Assembly (NCBI GenBank): GCA_002011085.2
Contig: MTMB02000001.1
Span: 539,820 to 603,819 of the forward strand
From: Candidatus Geothermarchaeum rappei
GTDB lineage: Archaea > Thermoproteota > Nitrososphaeria > Geothermarchaeales > JDFR-13
DNA length: 64,000 nt
Direction of reading: 5' to 3'
Made by a program: the position numbers and the translations under genes. A model generated the notes under the pieces. It had not been told where the DNA came from, did not search any database, and saw only the letters and a program-made list of their open reading frames with translations. Below are positions 40,150 through 49,539 of this stretch, in pieces (position 1 is the first letter of the stretch; the number at the start of each line of letters is the position of its first letter).

Positions 40150-41070
40150 ATGAAGGCGTTGGTAATCGGTAACAAAACATCTCATTTGGTTGATGGACTC
40201 GGGTTTATACAAGCTTTAAGCAGTGAGACTGGCGTCTCCATAGAGGCATATGGATTGTTATACGGTGGAGGGGCTGAGGAGACAAAGGGATTTACAAAGA
40301 TATTTTCTATGCCAGAGGCTTCTCCAGAGGCCGTGGCTAACACGGTGTCAAAACTAATTGAGAAAATGACATTGGAGATGGTCATAGCGCCCGCTGAGAA
40401 AAACGGTACAGAGATACTCTCTAGAGTTGCTTCTGTATATGACATGCCGATGATCACCGAGGTCTCTGGAATATCAAAGGCTGGGGAAAATACGTATCTA
40501 GAGCGTGCGATAATGGGTGGTAGAGCCACCGCATTATACAGGTTTAAGACGCCTATGGCGGTTACTGTCCCAGCTAAGAAATTCAAGGCATCTGAGTCTG
40601 GAGCCACTCCCGAGTTTGAAGAACTACAGGTCATAGATGGTGTCACTAAGGTGGTGGAGGTTCTCCCTAAGGAGAAGGGCGCCGTTGATCTAGAGGCTGC
40701 AGATGTGATTGTAGGCGTTGGGAGAGGTTTCAAAGCGAAGGATGACTTGGCGATGGCGTTTGAGTTAGCGGAGCTTCTAGACGGCGAAGTTGGGTGTTCG
40801 AGGCCGGTGGCGGCTGACTTCAAATGGCTAGGAGAGGATCGATGGATCGGTATCTCAGGTAAAAAGATAAGGGGTAAGCTATACATTGCAGTAGGTATAT
40901 CAGGCGCGCCTCAGCATATAATGGCTGCAAGTGACACCAAGGTAATAGTCGCTGTGAATAAGGATAAGAATGCGCCGATCTTTACATTCTCTGACTATGG
41001 AGTCGTCGCGGATCTATATCAGTTCCTGCCAGTGTTTATCAAAAAGCTTAAGGAGAAGAAGGGAGTCTAA
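40150..41070 (+). CDS. etfA: Electron transfer flavoprotein subunit alpha
   Basis: The 306-residue protein has an N-terminal domain similar to EtfB and the C-terminal FAD domain: IVGVGRGFKAKDDLAMAFELAELL, VGCSRPVAADFKWLGEDRWIG and KLYIAVGISGAPQHIMA. The FAD-binding Arg (GRGF) and the Ser/His loop (GISGAPQH) are present. Together with EtfB it carries electrons to the membrane EtfD protein encoded next. It starts at ATG 40150 with GAGGGTGTAGG in front. Confidence 0.94.
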   Translation: MKALVIGNKTSHLVDGLGFIQALSSETGVSIEAYGLLYGGGAEETKGFTKIFSMPEASPEAVANTVSKLIEKMTLEMVIAPAEKNGTEILSRVASVYDMPMITEVSGISKAGENTYLERAIMGGRATALYRFKTPMAVTVPAKKFKASESGATPEFEELQVIDGVTKVVEVLPKEKGAVDLEAADVIVGVGRGFKAKDDLAMAFELAELLDGEVGCSRPVAADFKWLGEDRWIGISGKKIRGKLYIAVGISGAPQHIMAASDTKVIVAVNKDKNAPIFTFSDYGVVADLYQFLPVFIKKLKEKKGV

Positions 41071-41187
41071 TCCTTATTTTTTATTATTATATATTTTAGA
41101 GATATTTTGTTTTTTCATACTGGGGATGACGTGTAGCGCTCTTTTAAGGGCTTAGACAGAAATATTGTATTAAGGAGGGGGTTGGGG

Positions 41188-43185
41188 TTGAGCCATAATA
41201 TCTATATTGAGCATTTCCTATATGTCGAGGAGATTGAGCTACTGGTCTATATATCCCTAATCTTGGGAACAGTGATATTCCTATATGGGATATGGAGAGC
41301 CTATAATAGATGGACTTATGGAGGGGAGAGGCCGAGTATTGACAATCTAGGTCTTAGGATAAACAACTTTATAAAATATGGATTACTACAGAAAAAGGTG
41401 TTATATAGGCCTTATGAGGGTGTTATGCATTTACTGATATACATAGGTTTTATAATTCTTCTTATAGGAACAGTATTAAGGGCTTTAGAAGCGGATTTAA
41501 CTCTTAAACTATTCGGAATAAGGCTGTTGACTGACGGTCCCTATTTATTATTCAAGCTTGCTCTGAATATAGCTGGGATATTAGCCATTATCGGTATCCT
41601 AATGGCTTTCGCAAGGAGAATATTCTTCAAGTCAAGATACCTACCGAATGATGTCGAGGATAATTTGATTCTATTCATACTCCTTGTGATCTTATCCACT
41701 GGATATGTCTTGGACACCATATCCACAGCTGCATATAGAATGGACTGGATTAATGGATGGGATCCTGTGGGCATAACACTAGTCAAATACTTTTCGTCTC
41801 TACCAGATATCCAATTTATATATAAAACGATATGGGCTATTCACTTGCTGCTAGCGGTTTTTATGGTGGCTTATCTTCCTTATACAAAGTTATTCCACAT
41901 TATTGCAGGCGGTGTCTTAAACACTTTTTTTGCCAGGACATATGCTCCACAGGAGTTCCAGCCTATCCCGGATATAGATGAAGTTGTTGAGAAGGGTGGG
42001 ACACCAGGTGCAGGTAAGTTAATGGATTTCTCGTGGAAACAGAGGCTAGACTATGATGCATGTATAAAATGTGCGCGGTGTACAGACAATTGTCCAGCTG
42101 CCTTAAGCGGAAAACCCCTGAGCCCAATGGATCTAATGCTGAGCCTTAGGAGGCTGATGGACAGGGGTATATTTGATGATGAACTAGTGCCCAAGTATAT
42201 CGAGGATGACGTAATATGGTCATGTGTCACCTGTGGGGCGTGTGTATATCAGTGTCCAATGCTGATACATCACGTAGAATCCATCGTCGACATTAGAAGA
42301 TATCTCCTTGGAAAGGGCGAGGAGGTTCCAGAAGAGGTTCTACAGGTATCATACAACTTGATGAGATACGGTAATCCAATGGGTAGTAATCCAGCGGATA
42401 GAGAGCAGTTTATACAAGAGCTTGTCGATGAAACTGGCGTTGAAATAGCTGAAGGAGGTAAGAAATATGACTACATATATTGGATGGGTTGCCAGACATC
42501 TTATGACCCCGCCGACAAGACGATCGCCAAATCTTTGTTGAAACTACTTGTATCAAGTGGTTTGAAAGTCGCTGTATTGCCCGAGGAGAACTGTTGCGGC
42601 GAACCAGCTAGGAGGATCGGGGATGAGTTGATGTTCAAAGAGCTGGTGAACATGAATAAAGAACTACTTGGCAGATATAGTTTTGACAAGCTATTGGTGA
42701 ACTGTCCTCATGGCTATAATGTCTTCAAATATGAGTATCCCTATTTCGGTGTAGAGCTGGATGTAGTGCATCATTCACAGCTTCTGGCTGAGTTAATCAG
42801 CAAGGGACAGTTAACCGGGTTAAATAGCTTCGACGAAAATGTGACGTATCATGATCCATGTTACCTTGGAAGATGGAACAATGTATATGAGGAGCCTAGG
42901 GAGGTCATTAAGAAAGTCGTGGGGGATAAGCTGATTGAGATGAATAGATCTCGGGAGCAGAGCTTCTGCTGTGGAGGCGGTGGAGGACACTTGTTCTTCG
43001 AGATAAAGAGGGGAGAGAGGATAAGTAGGATGAGAACCGATGAAGCTATATCCACTGGAGCTAAGAGGCTATGCGTAGCCTGTCCTTTCTGTAAAATAAT
43101 GTTGAAGAGCGAGGCTGGCGATGACATTGAGGTAATCGACATCGCGGAATTACTGGATAGGAGTAGGTCCCAAGATGCAGAATAG
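41188..43185 (+). CDS. EtfD-like ETF:quinone oxidoreductase (HdrD-type Fe-S/CCG membrane protein)
   Basis: This protein combines an N-terminal membrane part with five to six helices (a NarI-like cytochrome b domain, residues about 15-245), a ferredoxin-like domain with two [4Fe-4S] motifs (CIKCARCTDNCP and CVTCGACVYQCP), and two CCG domains (EENCCGEPARR and FCCGGGGGH plus ACPFCKIML). This is the EtfD architecture that moves ETF electrons to menaquinone. It lies just after etfBA, so the three form one unit. TTG 41188 is chosen because AGGAGGGG lies 7 nt before it; TTG 41182 would add two residues. A T11 run follows the gene. Confidence 0.9.
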   Translation: MSHNIYIEHFLYVEEIELLVYISLILGTVIFLYGIWRAYNRWTYGGERPSIDNLGLRINNFIKYGLLQKKVLYRPYEGVMHLLIYIGFIILLIGTVLRALEADLTLKLFGIRLLTDGPYLLFKLALNIAGILAIIGILMAFARRIFFKSRYLPNDVEDNLILFILLVILSTGYVLDTISTAAYRMDWINGWDPVGITLVKYFSSLPDIQFIYKTIWAIHLLLAVFMVAYLPYTKLFHIIAGGVLNTFFARTYAPQEFQPIPDIDEVVEKGGTPGAGKLMDFSWKQRLDYDACIKCARCTDNCPAALSGKPLSPMDLMLSLRRLMDRGIFDDELVPKYIEDDVIWSCVTCGACVYQCPMLIHHVESIVDIRRYLLGKGEEVPEEVLQVSYNLMRYGNPMGSNPADREQFIQELVDETGVEIAEGGKKYDYIYWMGCQTSYDPADKTIAKSLLKLLVSSGLKVAVLPEENCCGEPARRIGDELMFKELVNMNKELLGRYSFDKLLVNCPHGYNVFKYEYPYFGVELDVVHHSQLLAELISKGQLTGLNSFDENVTYHDPCYLGRWNNVYEEPREVIKKVVGDKLIEMNRSREQSFCCGGGGGHLFFEIKRGERISRMRTDEAISTGAKRLCVACPFCKIMLKSEAGDDIEVIDIAELLDRSRSQDAE

Positions 43186-43204
43186 GAAAAACATCCTAGA
43201 TCCC

Positions 43205-43215
43205 TTTTTTTTTTT
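43205..43215 (+). terminator. T-run terminator after the etfBA-etfD genes
   Basis: An uninterrupted run of 11 T follows the stop of the EtfD-like gene by 20 bp. It is the strongest U-tract terminator in the window and separates this unit from the penicillin acylase gene. Confidence 0.6.
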
Positions 43216-43275
43216 CATTATTTTAATTATGTAAAATGGACTTAAAATTGATTTAAGGATATTATTTTATTTAAT

Positions 43276-45810
43276 ATGAGTAATAGAGTTGTTTTGGCCA
43301 AGGTTTTAGTTGGAGTCGTTATACTCCTCCTACTCTTCGGAGCTGTTAATATGGTCTCTATACTGCAGAAAGTCATTAATCCAGTGCTAGGTCCACTGGG
43401 CGTAATCCCTGTCTCAGGCTCAATGAACATAGACATACTAGTCCCCTATCTTGAAGGAGATGTGATTGTCAAGTATGACAACACCGGGATCCCGTATATA
43501 GAAGCCAGTTCTCCAAAAGATCTATATCTCGTGTTCGGTTTTATTCAAGCTAAGGATAGGCTCTTCCAAATGGATCTGATGCGGAGATACGCCTTAGGCA
43601 GGTTAAGCGAACTCTTCGGCCCAGACTTCATAGAGACAGACAAGCATTTCAAGGTGATAGGATTACACCGCGCCGCTGGTGAATCATATAATGCCATAGT
43701 ATCTAATTCATCCTTCAAGGATCTCTTAACATACATGCTGGCTTATACAGAAGGAGTCAATCTATTTATAGAGTATGCAAAGGAACGGCATGCACTCCCG
43801 CCTGAATATTACCTATTAGGTGCGGAGCCTGAGCCATGGACTCCAGTAGACTCTCTTGCAATTGGAAGGCTTATCTCATGGGGATTAGCTGGAGGCACAC
43901 AAGACCTACAGCTCTTATCATTTCTTGAGGCAAATGGCTATGAAGCATTACTGGAGCTAGATCTATTAAACGCCAGTCTAAACCTACCAATATTAAGCTC
44001 CTTCAGCGTCTCCAGTAAGGTGCTTGCCCATACATCCTACGCGGCACCCCCGAATACCTTGGATTCATTGAAGGAGTTAATCAGGGTGTTTGAAGAGAAT
44101 GAGATGCTTATTAGGAGGATAACTGGGCTGGCGATGTCAAATAACTGGGTTGTGTCTGGGAAGATTACCGACACTGGATATCCGCTGTTGGCAAATGACC
44201 CGCATTTAAGCCTCCAAGCTCCTCCCGTGTGGTATGAGGCTGAGTTGATATTCAAGGGTAGGACGACGGTTTTTGGTGTCACGTTTCCAGGCATACCTTT
44301 CATAATAATAGGGCGAAACACTCATGTAGCGTGGGGCTTTACAAATGTAGGTGCAGACGTCCTCGACTTCTACTACTACAAGTGGAATGGTGAGCGATAC
44401 CTCTATAACGGGATGTGGCTCGAGCCCAAACGTGTCCATGAAGATATAAATGTAAATAATAATGGTGTCCTCGAGACTATTCCGTTTACGGTGAACATCA
44501 CGGTTCACGGGCCACTATATGAATATAAAGGGATAAAATACGCCATGCAATGGACTGGGCATCTTCCTACACTGGAGCTCGTCGCCTTCTACTACTATAA
44601 CTTCGCGGAAGACATCTATGACATGATAAATGGAGCCAGGTACTTCTCTGTCCCAGCCCAGAACCTCGTAGCGGCGGATGACAAAGGCAATATACTATAT
44701 TATCCAGCAGGGTTATACCCGATTAGAGGTAACCGTCCAGTGATCACAATAGGAGATATCGAGATTCCTAACATGGGCTTCTTGCCGTTTAATGGAAGCG
44801 CTGGAGAGGGAGAATGGATTAGCTTTATACCATTCGAGGATATTCCCCATGCAATTAACCCCGAGGAGGGCTTTGTCGCTACAGCTAATAATAGGCTTGT
44901 CCCCAGTGATTATCCATACTACCTTGGTTGGCGCTGGGCAGATCGATATAGATATGAGAGGATCGCCTCTCTTATCCAAGAGACGTTGGCTGAGAAGGGG
45001 AGGATATCGATAGAGGATATGATGCACATACAAAGGGATATACATAGTCTGAGCGCAGACTATCTATTACCTATGATGCTACAGCTAGTAAATAGAGCTT
45101 CGCTTACGGAGGATGCTGTGCAGGCGCTTAACCTACTGAGTGGGTGGGATAGGGAGATGAACTCAGGCCAGGTTGCCCCGAGTATATACGTCGCATGGCT
45201 ATACAACCTCCATAGGGGGCTTTGGGGCGACGAGGCGGAGAAAGCTGGTGTTGGAGTGGGGCTGATACCCATGGAGACCACTGAATACTACCTTAGAATG
45301 GCTATCGACAACAGCCTACCAATTAGCTACACCCGGTGGATTGGCGGCGATATTAGGATACTCCTTGCCAATGCCCTTAATGAAGCAATCAATCAACTAA
45401 AGAGCGAGTTTGGAGATGACGTGGATAACTGGAGGTGGGGTAATGTTTTACGATACCGTATAAAACATCCTGTAGGAGACATACTCTCTTGGCTGAATTA
45501 TCCCGAATATGATGGGCAGGGCGGTCTATACACGGTATGTGTAGCTGGTTTTAACCCGGAGAAGATGCCGTACATAGTTGGCGGGGCATCGAGCATTAGG
45601 TATATAGCTAATCTACAGCCAGCGGGTGAAAACAGTCTCTGGGGCTATATAGTGTTACCGGGTGGTAATAGTGGCAATCCCTTTAACAAACATTATTATG
45701 ATCAGCTGGAGACATGGGTAAACAGGGGGTATTACGAGATAATTATGGTAGGCTCCCTGAGTGAGCTGCAGGACTTTGACTATATGCTTGTATTTAGGGG
45801 AGGTGGATGA
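43276..45810 (+). CDS. Penicillin acylase family N-terminal nucleophile hydrolase, membrane or exported
   Basis: The 844-residue protein is a penicillin amidase-like precursor. A hydrophobic N-terminal segment (VVLAKVLVGVVILLLLFGAV) acts as signal or anchor. The A-chain follows, and the predicted self-cleavage nucleophile is Ser288 in SNNWVVSG. Later family motifs include LANDPHLSLQAPPVWYEAEL, GFPGIPFIIIGRN-like FPGIPFIIIGRNTHVAWGFTN and NNRLVPSDYP. It would hydrolyse amide-linked acyl chains outside the cell (N-acyl amino acids, acyl lactones or amides) and yield free fatty acids. Its place between EtfD and another hydroxyacyl-CoA dehydrogenase makes a feeding role for beta-oxidation plausible. 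It overlaps the next small membrane gene by 4 bp. Confidence 0.92.
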   Translation: MSNRVVLAKVLVGVVILLLLFGAVNMVSILQKVINPVLGPLGVIPVSGSMNIDILVPYLEGDVIVKYDNTGIPYIEASSPKDLYLVFGFIQAKDRLFQMDLMRRYALGRLSELFGPDFIETDKHFKVIGLHRAAGESYNAIVSNSSFKDLLTYMLAYTEGVNLFIEYAKERHALPPEYYLLGAEPEPWTPVDSLAIGRLISWGLAGGTQDLQLLSFLEANGYEALLELDLLNASLNLPILSSFSVSSKVLAHTSYAAPPNTLDSLKELIRVFEENEMLIRRITGLAMSNNWVVSGKITDTGYPLLANDPHLSLQAPPVWYEAELIFKGRTTVFGVTFPGIPFIIIGRNTHVAWGFTNVGADVLDFYYYKWNGERYLYNGMWLEPKRVHEDINVNNNGVLETIPFTVNITVHGPLYEYKGIKYAMQWTGHLPTLELVAFYYYNFAEDIYDMINGARYFSVPAQNLVAADDKGNILYYPAGLYPIRGNRPVITIGDIEIPNMGFLPFNGSAGEGEWISFIPFEDIPHAINPEEGFVATANNRLVPSDYPYYLGWRWADRYRYERIASLIQETLAEKGRISIEDMMHIQRDIHSLSADYLLPMMLQLVNRASLTEDAVQALNLLSGWDREMNSGQVAPSIYVAWLYNLHRGLWGDEAEKAGVGVGLIPMETTEYYLRMAIDNSLPISYTRWIGGDIRILLANALNEAINQLKSEFGDDVDNWRWGNVLRYRIKHPVGDILSWLNYPEYDGQGGLYTVCVAGFNPEKMPYIVGGASSIRYIANLQPAGENSLWGYIVLPGGNSGNPFNKHYYDQLETWVNRGYYEIIMVGSLSELQDFDYMLVFRGGG

Positions 45811-46172
45811 AGATGAGGCGTATAATCATTAGAGTATCGAACCTAGTTGCAGGGATGTTCATATTGCTAGCGACGCTAAATATATATCTGAGTGGGTATG
45901 AAGTCATTATTGGGGCGTTCTTAGCAGGGTTGATAGCATCATATAGAGAAGAGAAGGCATCGATAAGTATATGCATGGCCATAGCCTCAGTACTCTTGTT
46001 CTACCTAGTTATGACCGCCTACTACTACTTATTAAATCCATATGGCGTTATGGTCATGTTTAAAACAGGTCCCTTACTATATGTTCCGATAGTCGTCTCA
46101 ATAATAGCCGCATTCTGCGGCGGCCTTATAGGCAGCGTATTATATCCACGTCTAAAAACAGGTTCTCCCTAA
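45807..46172 (+). CDS. Small membrane protein, unknown (121 aa)
   Basis: I do not recognise a family. The 121-residue protein has four predicted membrane segments: LVAGMFILLATLNIYL, VIIGAFLAGLIASY, ICMAIASVLLFYLVMTAYYYLL and YVPIVVSIIAAFCGGLIGSVLY. Its ATG overlaps the acylase stop (ATGA), so it is translationally coupled to that gene and may anchor, stabilise or export the acylase. The GLIAS and GGLIGS repeats resemble glycine-zipper helices. ATG 45813 is an alternative start. U-rich sequence follows. Confidence 0.75.
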   Translation: MKMRRIIIRVSNLVAGMFILLATLNIYLSGYEVIIGAFLAGLIASYREEKASISICMAIASVLLFYLVMTAYYYLLNPYGVMVMFKTGPLLYVPIVVSIIAAFCGGLIGSVLYPRLKTGSP

Positions 46173-46206
46173 CCACTTTATTTTTATCTAAACAACATTT
46201 TTCTAT

Positions 46207-47310
46207 ATGATGATGGGTGAGACTGTATTTCTTGCAGGAGCAGGTTTAATGGGAACGGATATCTCTCTTCTATATGCAAACGCAGGGTATAAAGTGATTT
46301 TATTCGATATTTCTCGAGAAGCCCTGGAGAGAGCCGAGAAGCGTGTTAGAGAGGGTATTGATGATCTACGTAGGGCCGGGATACTGAGGTATGAGAATGC
46401 ATATGAGAATATAGGGTATACCCTGGATATATCTAGGTCTAGAGAGGCGGATCTAGCTTTTGAAGCAGTTATAGAAGATGTTTCTATCAAGAGGAGGCTG
46501 TTCCAAGACTTGGAGAAGTATCTCGACAGGGATAGTCTATTTATATCGAATACCAGTAGCTACACTATTACGGAGATTGGGAGGCCCCTGGAGCATCCCC
46601 AGAGGCTTGTGGGAATGCACTTCTCCAATCCACCGATTTTAATGAAGCTGGTGGAAGTCGTGGGCGGTCTTGAGACGTCGGACGAAGCCATAGATAGGAT
46701 ACTTGAGATTGGTAGGGAGATTGGGAAGTCTCCTGTCGTTTTAGACAAGGAATGCAGGGGTTTTGTCCTTAATCGTCTGCTTTACGTCGCTTTTGTAGAT
46801 GCTCTAATAAGGCTAGAGGAAGGAGTTAAGCCTCAGGACCTGGATCATGGCGTAAAAAACCTAGGTGTTCCATATGGTGTGGTAGAAGGAATGGATCTCA
46901 TAGGACTGGATACAGTTAAGAGAATACTTGATAACCTGGTTGAGACGTATGGGGATAGATATAGTTATCCAAAGAATATTCTAGATGATAGGATTAAGAG
47001 GGGAGAATTGGGTAAGAAACGCGGCAAAGGATTTTATTCATGGAGTGGTGGTAAGGCTGTTATACCTGTGGGAGACGGTATAGACCCAACTAGAACTGTG
47101 GCTGTTGTCATCAACGAGGCATATAGGATACTCGATGAGGGTGTGGCTGACGAGAGGAAGATTAATGATATTTATCAGCTGGGTGTAAACGCCCCCGTAG
47201 GAATATTTGAGGTAGCACAGTTATTTGGTGAGGAATACCTAACTGACCTATTACTCGGCCTATACAAGGAGATTGGGCATCCAGTGTATAAGCCATATAT
47301 CAGGGGATAA
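46207..47310 (+). CDS. 3-hydroxyacyl-CoA dehydrogenase
   Basis: The 367-residue protein has a single HAD module without crotonase. The NAD loop is AGAGLMGTDISLLYANAG, followed by ISNTSSYTITEIG, the catalytic His in GMHFSNPPILMKLVE, GFVLNRLLYVAFVDAL and a second 3HCDH C-terminal domain (VINEAYRILDEGVADERKINDI). It oxidises (S)-3-hydroxyacyl-CoA with NAD. It differs clearly from the fused enzyme at 31601-33592, so it is a second, perhaps chain-length or branch-specific dehydrogenase. Three successive ATG codons occur at the start. Confidence 0.92.
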   Translation: MMMGETVFLAGAGLMGTDISLLYANAGYKVILFDISREALERAEKRVREGIDDLRRAGILRYENAYENIGYTLDISRSREADLAFEAVIEDVSIKRRLFQDLEKYLDRDSLFISNTSSYTITEIGRPLEHPQRLVGMHFSNPPILMKLVEVVGGLETSDEAIDRILEIGREIGKSPVVLDKECRGFVLNRLLYVAFVDALIRLEEGVKPQDLDHGVKNLGVPYGVVEGMDLIGLDTVKRILDNLVETYGDRYSYPKNILDDRIKRGELGKKRGKGFYSWSGGKAVIPVGDGIDPTRTVAVVINEAYRILDEGVADERKINDIYQLGVNAPVGIFEVAQLFGEEYLTDLLLGLYKEIGHPVYKPYIRG

Positions 47311-47362
47311 ATATCCCAAGGCTAGTTATATAAAAAAGGGAGGGGGTGGATCCTAGTCCTTA

Positions 47363-47785
47363 CTATGGGACTTGTATGAGTTCAATCACAAACCCTATCT
47401 TATCATATGTGTCTAGGTAAACCCATTTCACACCATATATCTCTCCTTCTTGGAGTATATCCACTCCCTTTTCAGTATATCTCCGTTTCTCTTTCTCAAT
47501 GTCTTGGACATATGTTCCAAGGTGGTTAAGACCCTCTCCATGTTCCTCTAGAAAATCTGTGTAGAAACACTCGCCTTCAGCCTCAATCAGCTCCAACTGT
47601 ATATTTCCAGTATGTGCCATGGCGATCTTCATCCTAATCTTCTTCGTCTCTCCACGATACAAAACCTCTAGACTAGGAATCTCCAGTTTTGTAAATGGTC
47701 CTAGCCCCATCTTCTCAAGCTCCTCAACCTTCTTATCCAAGTTATATACTACTAGGCCTATTTGATCGACTTTGTCGATCATCAT
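47363..47785 (-). CDS. VOC family protein (methylmalonyl-CoA epimerase/glyoxalase-like)
   Basis: The 140-residue protein has the two-module VOC fold. VDQIGLVVYNLDKKVEELEKMGLGPF begins it; metal-ligand candidates are the Gln or Glu of NIQLELIEAEG, the His of GEGLNHLGTYVQD and the Glu of GFVIELIQVP. The first ligand, His in epimerases (HIGIAV), is Gln here (QIGLVV). It resembles methylmalonyl-CoA epimerase and related lyases. The open frame extends to 47854, but that part overlaps the ThDP gene; ATG 47785 has GGTGGAGG in front and gives the normal length. It follows the ThDP enzyme gene. Confidence 0.78.
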   Translation of the reverse strand: MMIDKVDQIGLVVYNLDKKVEELEKMGLGPFTKLEIPSLEVLYRGETKKIRMKIAMAHTGNIQLELIEAEGECFYTDFLEEHGEGLNHLGTYVQDIEKEKRRYTEKGVDILQEGEIYGVKWVYLDTYDKIGFVIELIQVP

Positions 47786-47823
47786 ACTATGCGCCTCCAC
47801 CTTAAAATAGGATGGGGGAGTAA

Positions 47824-49539
47824 TCACTCTGGGAACTCGACGCCCTCCATCCATAGATTTCCTAGTATCGCTAGGTCAGGAGGCTCCATACTTATTTCCC
47901 TCGGTGTTATAACATCTATTAACGCAGGCTTATCCTGTTTATACGCTTCTTCCAAGGCAGGTCTAATCCCCTCTGGCTCCTCAACACGTATCCCGAACCA
48001 TCCCATTCCCTCAGCTATCCTCGCATAATCCACGTCGCTGAAGTCCACTCCATAATAGTTTCCTTTATATAGCTGTTTCTGAACTCCTCTAATCATTCCA
48101 TAGGCCCTGTCATTTAATATGATAACATGGATCTTTGTACCCAGCCTCATAGCAGTCTCCATCTCCTGTATGTTGAACATGAATGAGCCGTCTCCAGTCA
48201 ATAGATATACCTCTCTATCCGGTTTAGCCAGCTTAGCGGCTATTGCATATGGCAGCCCCGTACCCAAGTGCCCCGAGTCACCTGCCCAGAGAAATGTCCG
48301 TGGCTCATATATCCTATTTAGATAATGTGCCCACACCGGGACGTTTCCACCGTCTAGGACGACGATAGAGTCTCTAGGGAAGAATTTCCTTACTTCATAT
48401 ACTGCTCGAAGTGGATGTATCCCGCCCCAGTCCTCCATCGCCATTTTCTCATATTCTTGGATCCACTCCCTCTCCATATCTTTGTATGTTGAGATATCTC
48501 TATCCATCTTATCTGTTAGCTTCCTAACCTCATCTATGAGTAGCCTAAGCGTCGTCTTAGCATCCCCAATTATCGCGAGATCGATAACCCTATTTAATGC
48601 AATGTTCTCAGGATCGATATCTATCTGGATAATCCTCTGTGTATCTGGCTCACCCCATGCAGGTGGCTTCCCCCAGAAGTCTAGGTCTCCAAGTCTACAT
48701 CCGACTAGAAGCACTAGGTCAGCAGATGCCTGAGCCATCATTGCAGACACGTTACCCGGTATCAAGTATAGTGGATGGTCTTCTGGGAGAATGCCTTTCG
48801 CTATCATACTCGGCGTGACTGGTATCGAGAGGTACTCTGCCAGCTCCCTTACCTCCTCGTAGGCCCCTGACCATAACGCTCCTCCCCCCGCGTGTATAAT
48901 TGGGTTCTCGGCCTCGACAAGCATCTTCGCAGCCTTCTTAATCAGCTCCATGTCCCCAACCGGGTTCTTCAACGCCCTATACCTATCCCTGGGCGGGATG
49001 AAGTTCTCTATATTAGGTACCTCAAGTTTCTTGAAGAGTACGTCGACTGTGAGATCAAGGTGGACCGGCCCCATCCTACCTCTATATGCTATTTTAACGG
49101 CTCGTTGAAATATTTCTGGGATTCTTGAGACGTTGTTGATTACTGCATTCCATTTTGTAACGGCCTTAAATAATTCATACTGATCGAGTTCCTGCATGCT
49201 CCCATGAGAGGGGTATGCCTTCCAGCTCTGGTGCTGGGCAGTCAATACAACCATAGGTATCCCATCTGCATATGCGGGATATACCCCTGGAACCAAGTCC
49301 GCGGCACCTGGGCCGACGGTTCCAACAGCCGCAGAGAGCTCTCCAGTAACCCTAAAATATGCGTCAGCCATATGTGCAGCCGCCTGCTCATGTCTAGTTA
49401 GAATAAACTCAATGCCTGCTTCTCTTCTTAGAGCGTCTAAAAATGGGGTCAATTCTCCACCAGGCACCCCAAACACATATTTTATACCCTCTCTAACCAT
49501 AGCCTTCGCGAGGATCTCTCCGCCAGTTAGAGTATGCAA
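47824..49539 (-). CDS. Thiamine diphosphate-dependent enzyme (acetolactate synthase/2-hydroxyacyl-CoA lyase superfamily)
   Basis: The 571-residue protein has the three ThDP domains: an N-terminal PYR domain with the activating Glu (ILTRHEQAAAHMADAYFRVTG), a middle domain (IHAGGGALWSGAYEEV), and a C-terminal PP domain with LLTGDGSFMFNIQEM and VIILNDRAYGMIRG. It matches IlvB-like enzymes but also oxalyl-CoA decarboxylase and 2-hydroxyacyl-CoA lyase, which share this fold. No ilvN or other branched-chain gene is nearby; instead a VOC protein follows and an acyl-CoA ligase gene is divergent. I prefer TTG 49539, 5 nt after GAGGTGG, over GTG 49548, which overlaps that site. Confidence 0.85.
   Translation of the reverse strand: MHTLTGGEILAKAMVREGIKYVFGVPGGELTPFLDALRREAGIEFILTRHEQAAAHMADAYFRVTGELSAAVGTVGPGAADLVPGVYPAYADGIPMVVLTAQHQSWKAYPSHGSMQELDQYELFKAVTKWNAVINNVSRIPEIFQRAVKIAYRGRMGPVHLDLTVDVLFKKLEVPNIENFIPPRDRYRALKNPVGDMELIKKAAKMLVEAENPIIHAGGGALWSGAYEEVRELAEYLSIPVTPSMIAKGILPEDHPLYLIPGNVSAMMAQASADLVLLVGCRLGDLDFWGKPPAWGEPDTQRIIQIDIDPENIALNRVIDLAIIGDAKTTLRLLIDEVRKLTDKMDRDISTYKDMEREWIQEYEKMAMEDWGGIHPLRAVYEVRKFFPRDSIVVLDGGNVPVWAHYLNRIYEPRTFLWAGDSGHLGTGLPYAIAAKLAKPDREVYLLTGDGSFMFNIQEMETAMRLGTKIHVIILNDRAYGMIRGVQKQLYKGNYYGVDFSDVDYARIAEGMGWFGIRVEEPEGIRPALEEAYKQDKPALIDVITPREISMEPPDLAILGNLWMEGVEFPE

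Noticed and set aside
40182-40886. Open frame of 234 codons on the minus strand opposite etfA
   Set aside because: It is fully covered by etfA, which has clear FAD motifs, and its Ser/Pro-rich translation is typical of an antisense frame.
41071-41187. Small hairpin GCTCTTTTAAGGGC between etfA and the EtfD gene as a structured RNA or C/D box RNA
   Set aside because: No C or D boxes are present and the stem has only six pairs including a G-U; likely chance.
47786-47854. N-terminal 23-residue extension of the VOC frame
   Set aside because: It overlaps the end of the ThDP gene, has no family similarity, and ATG 47785 has a good ribosome site.
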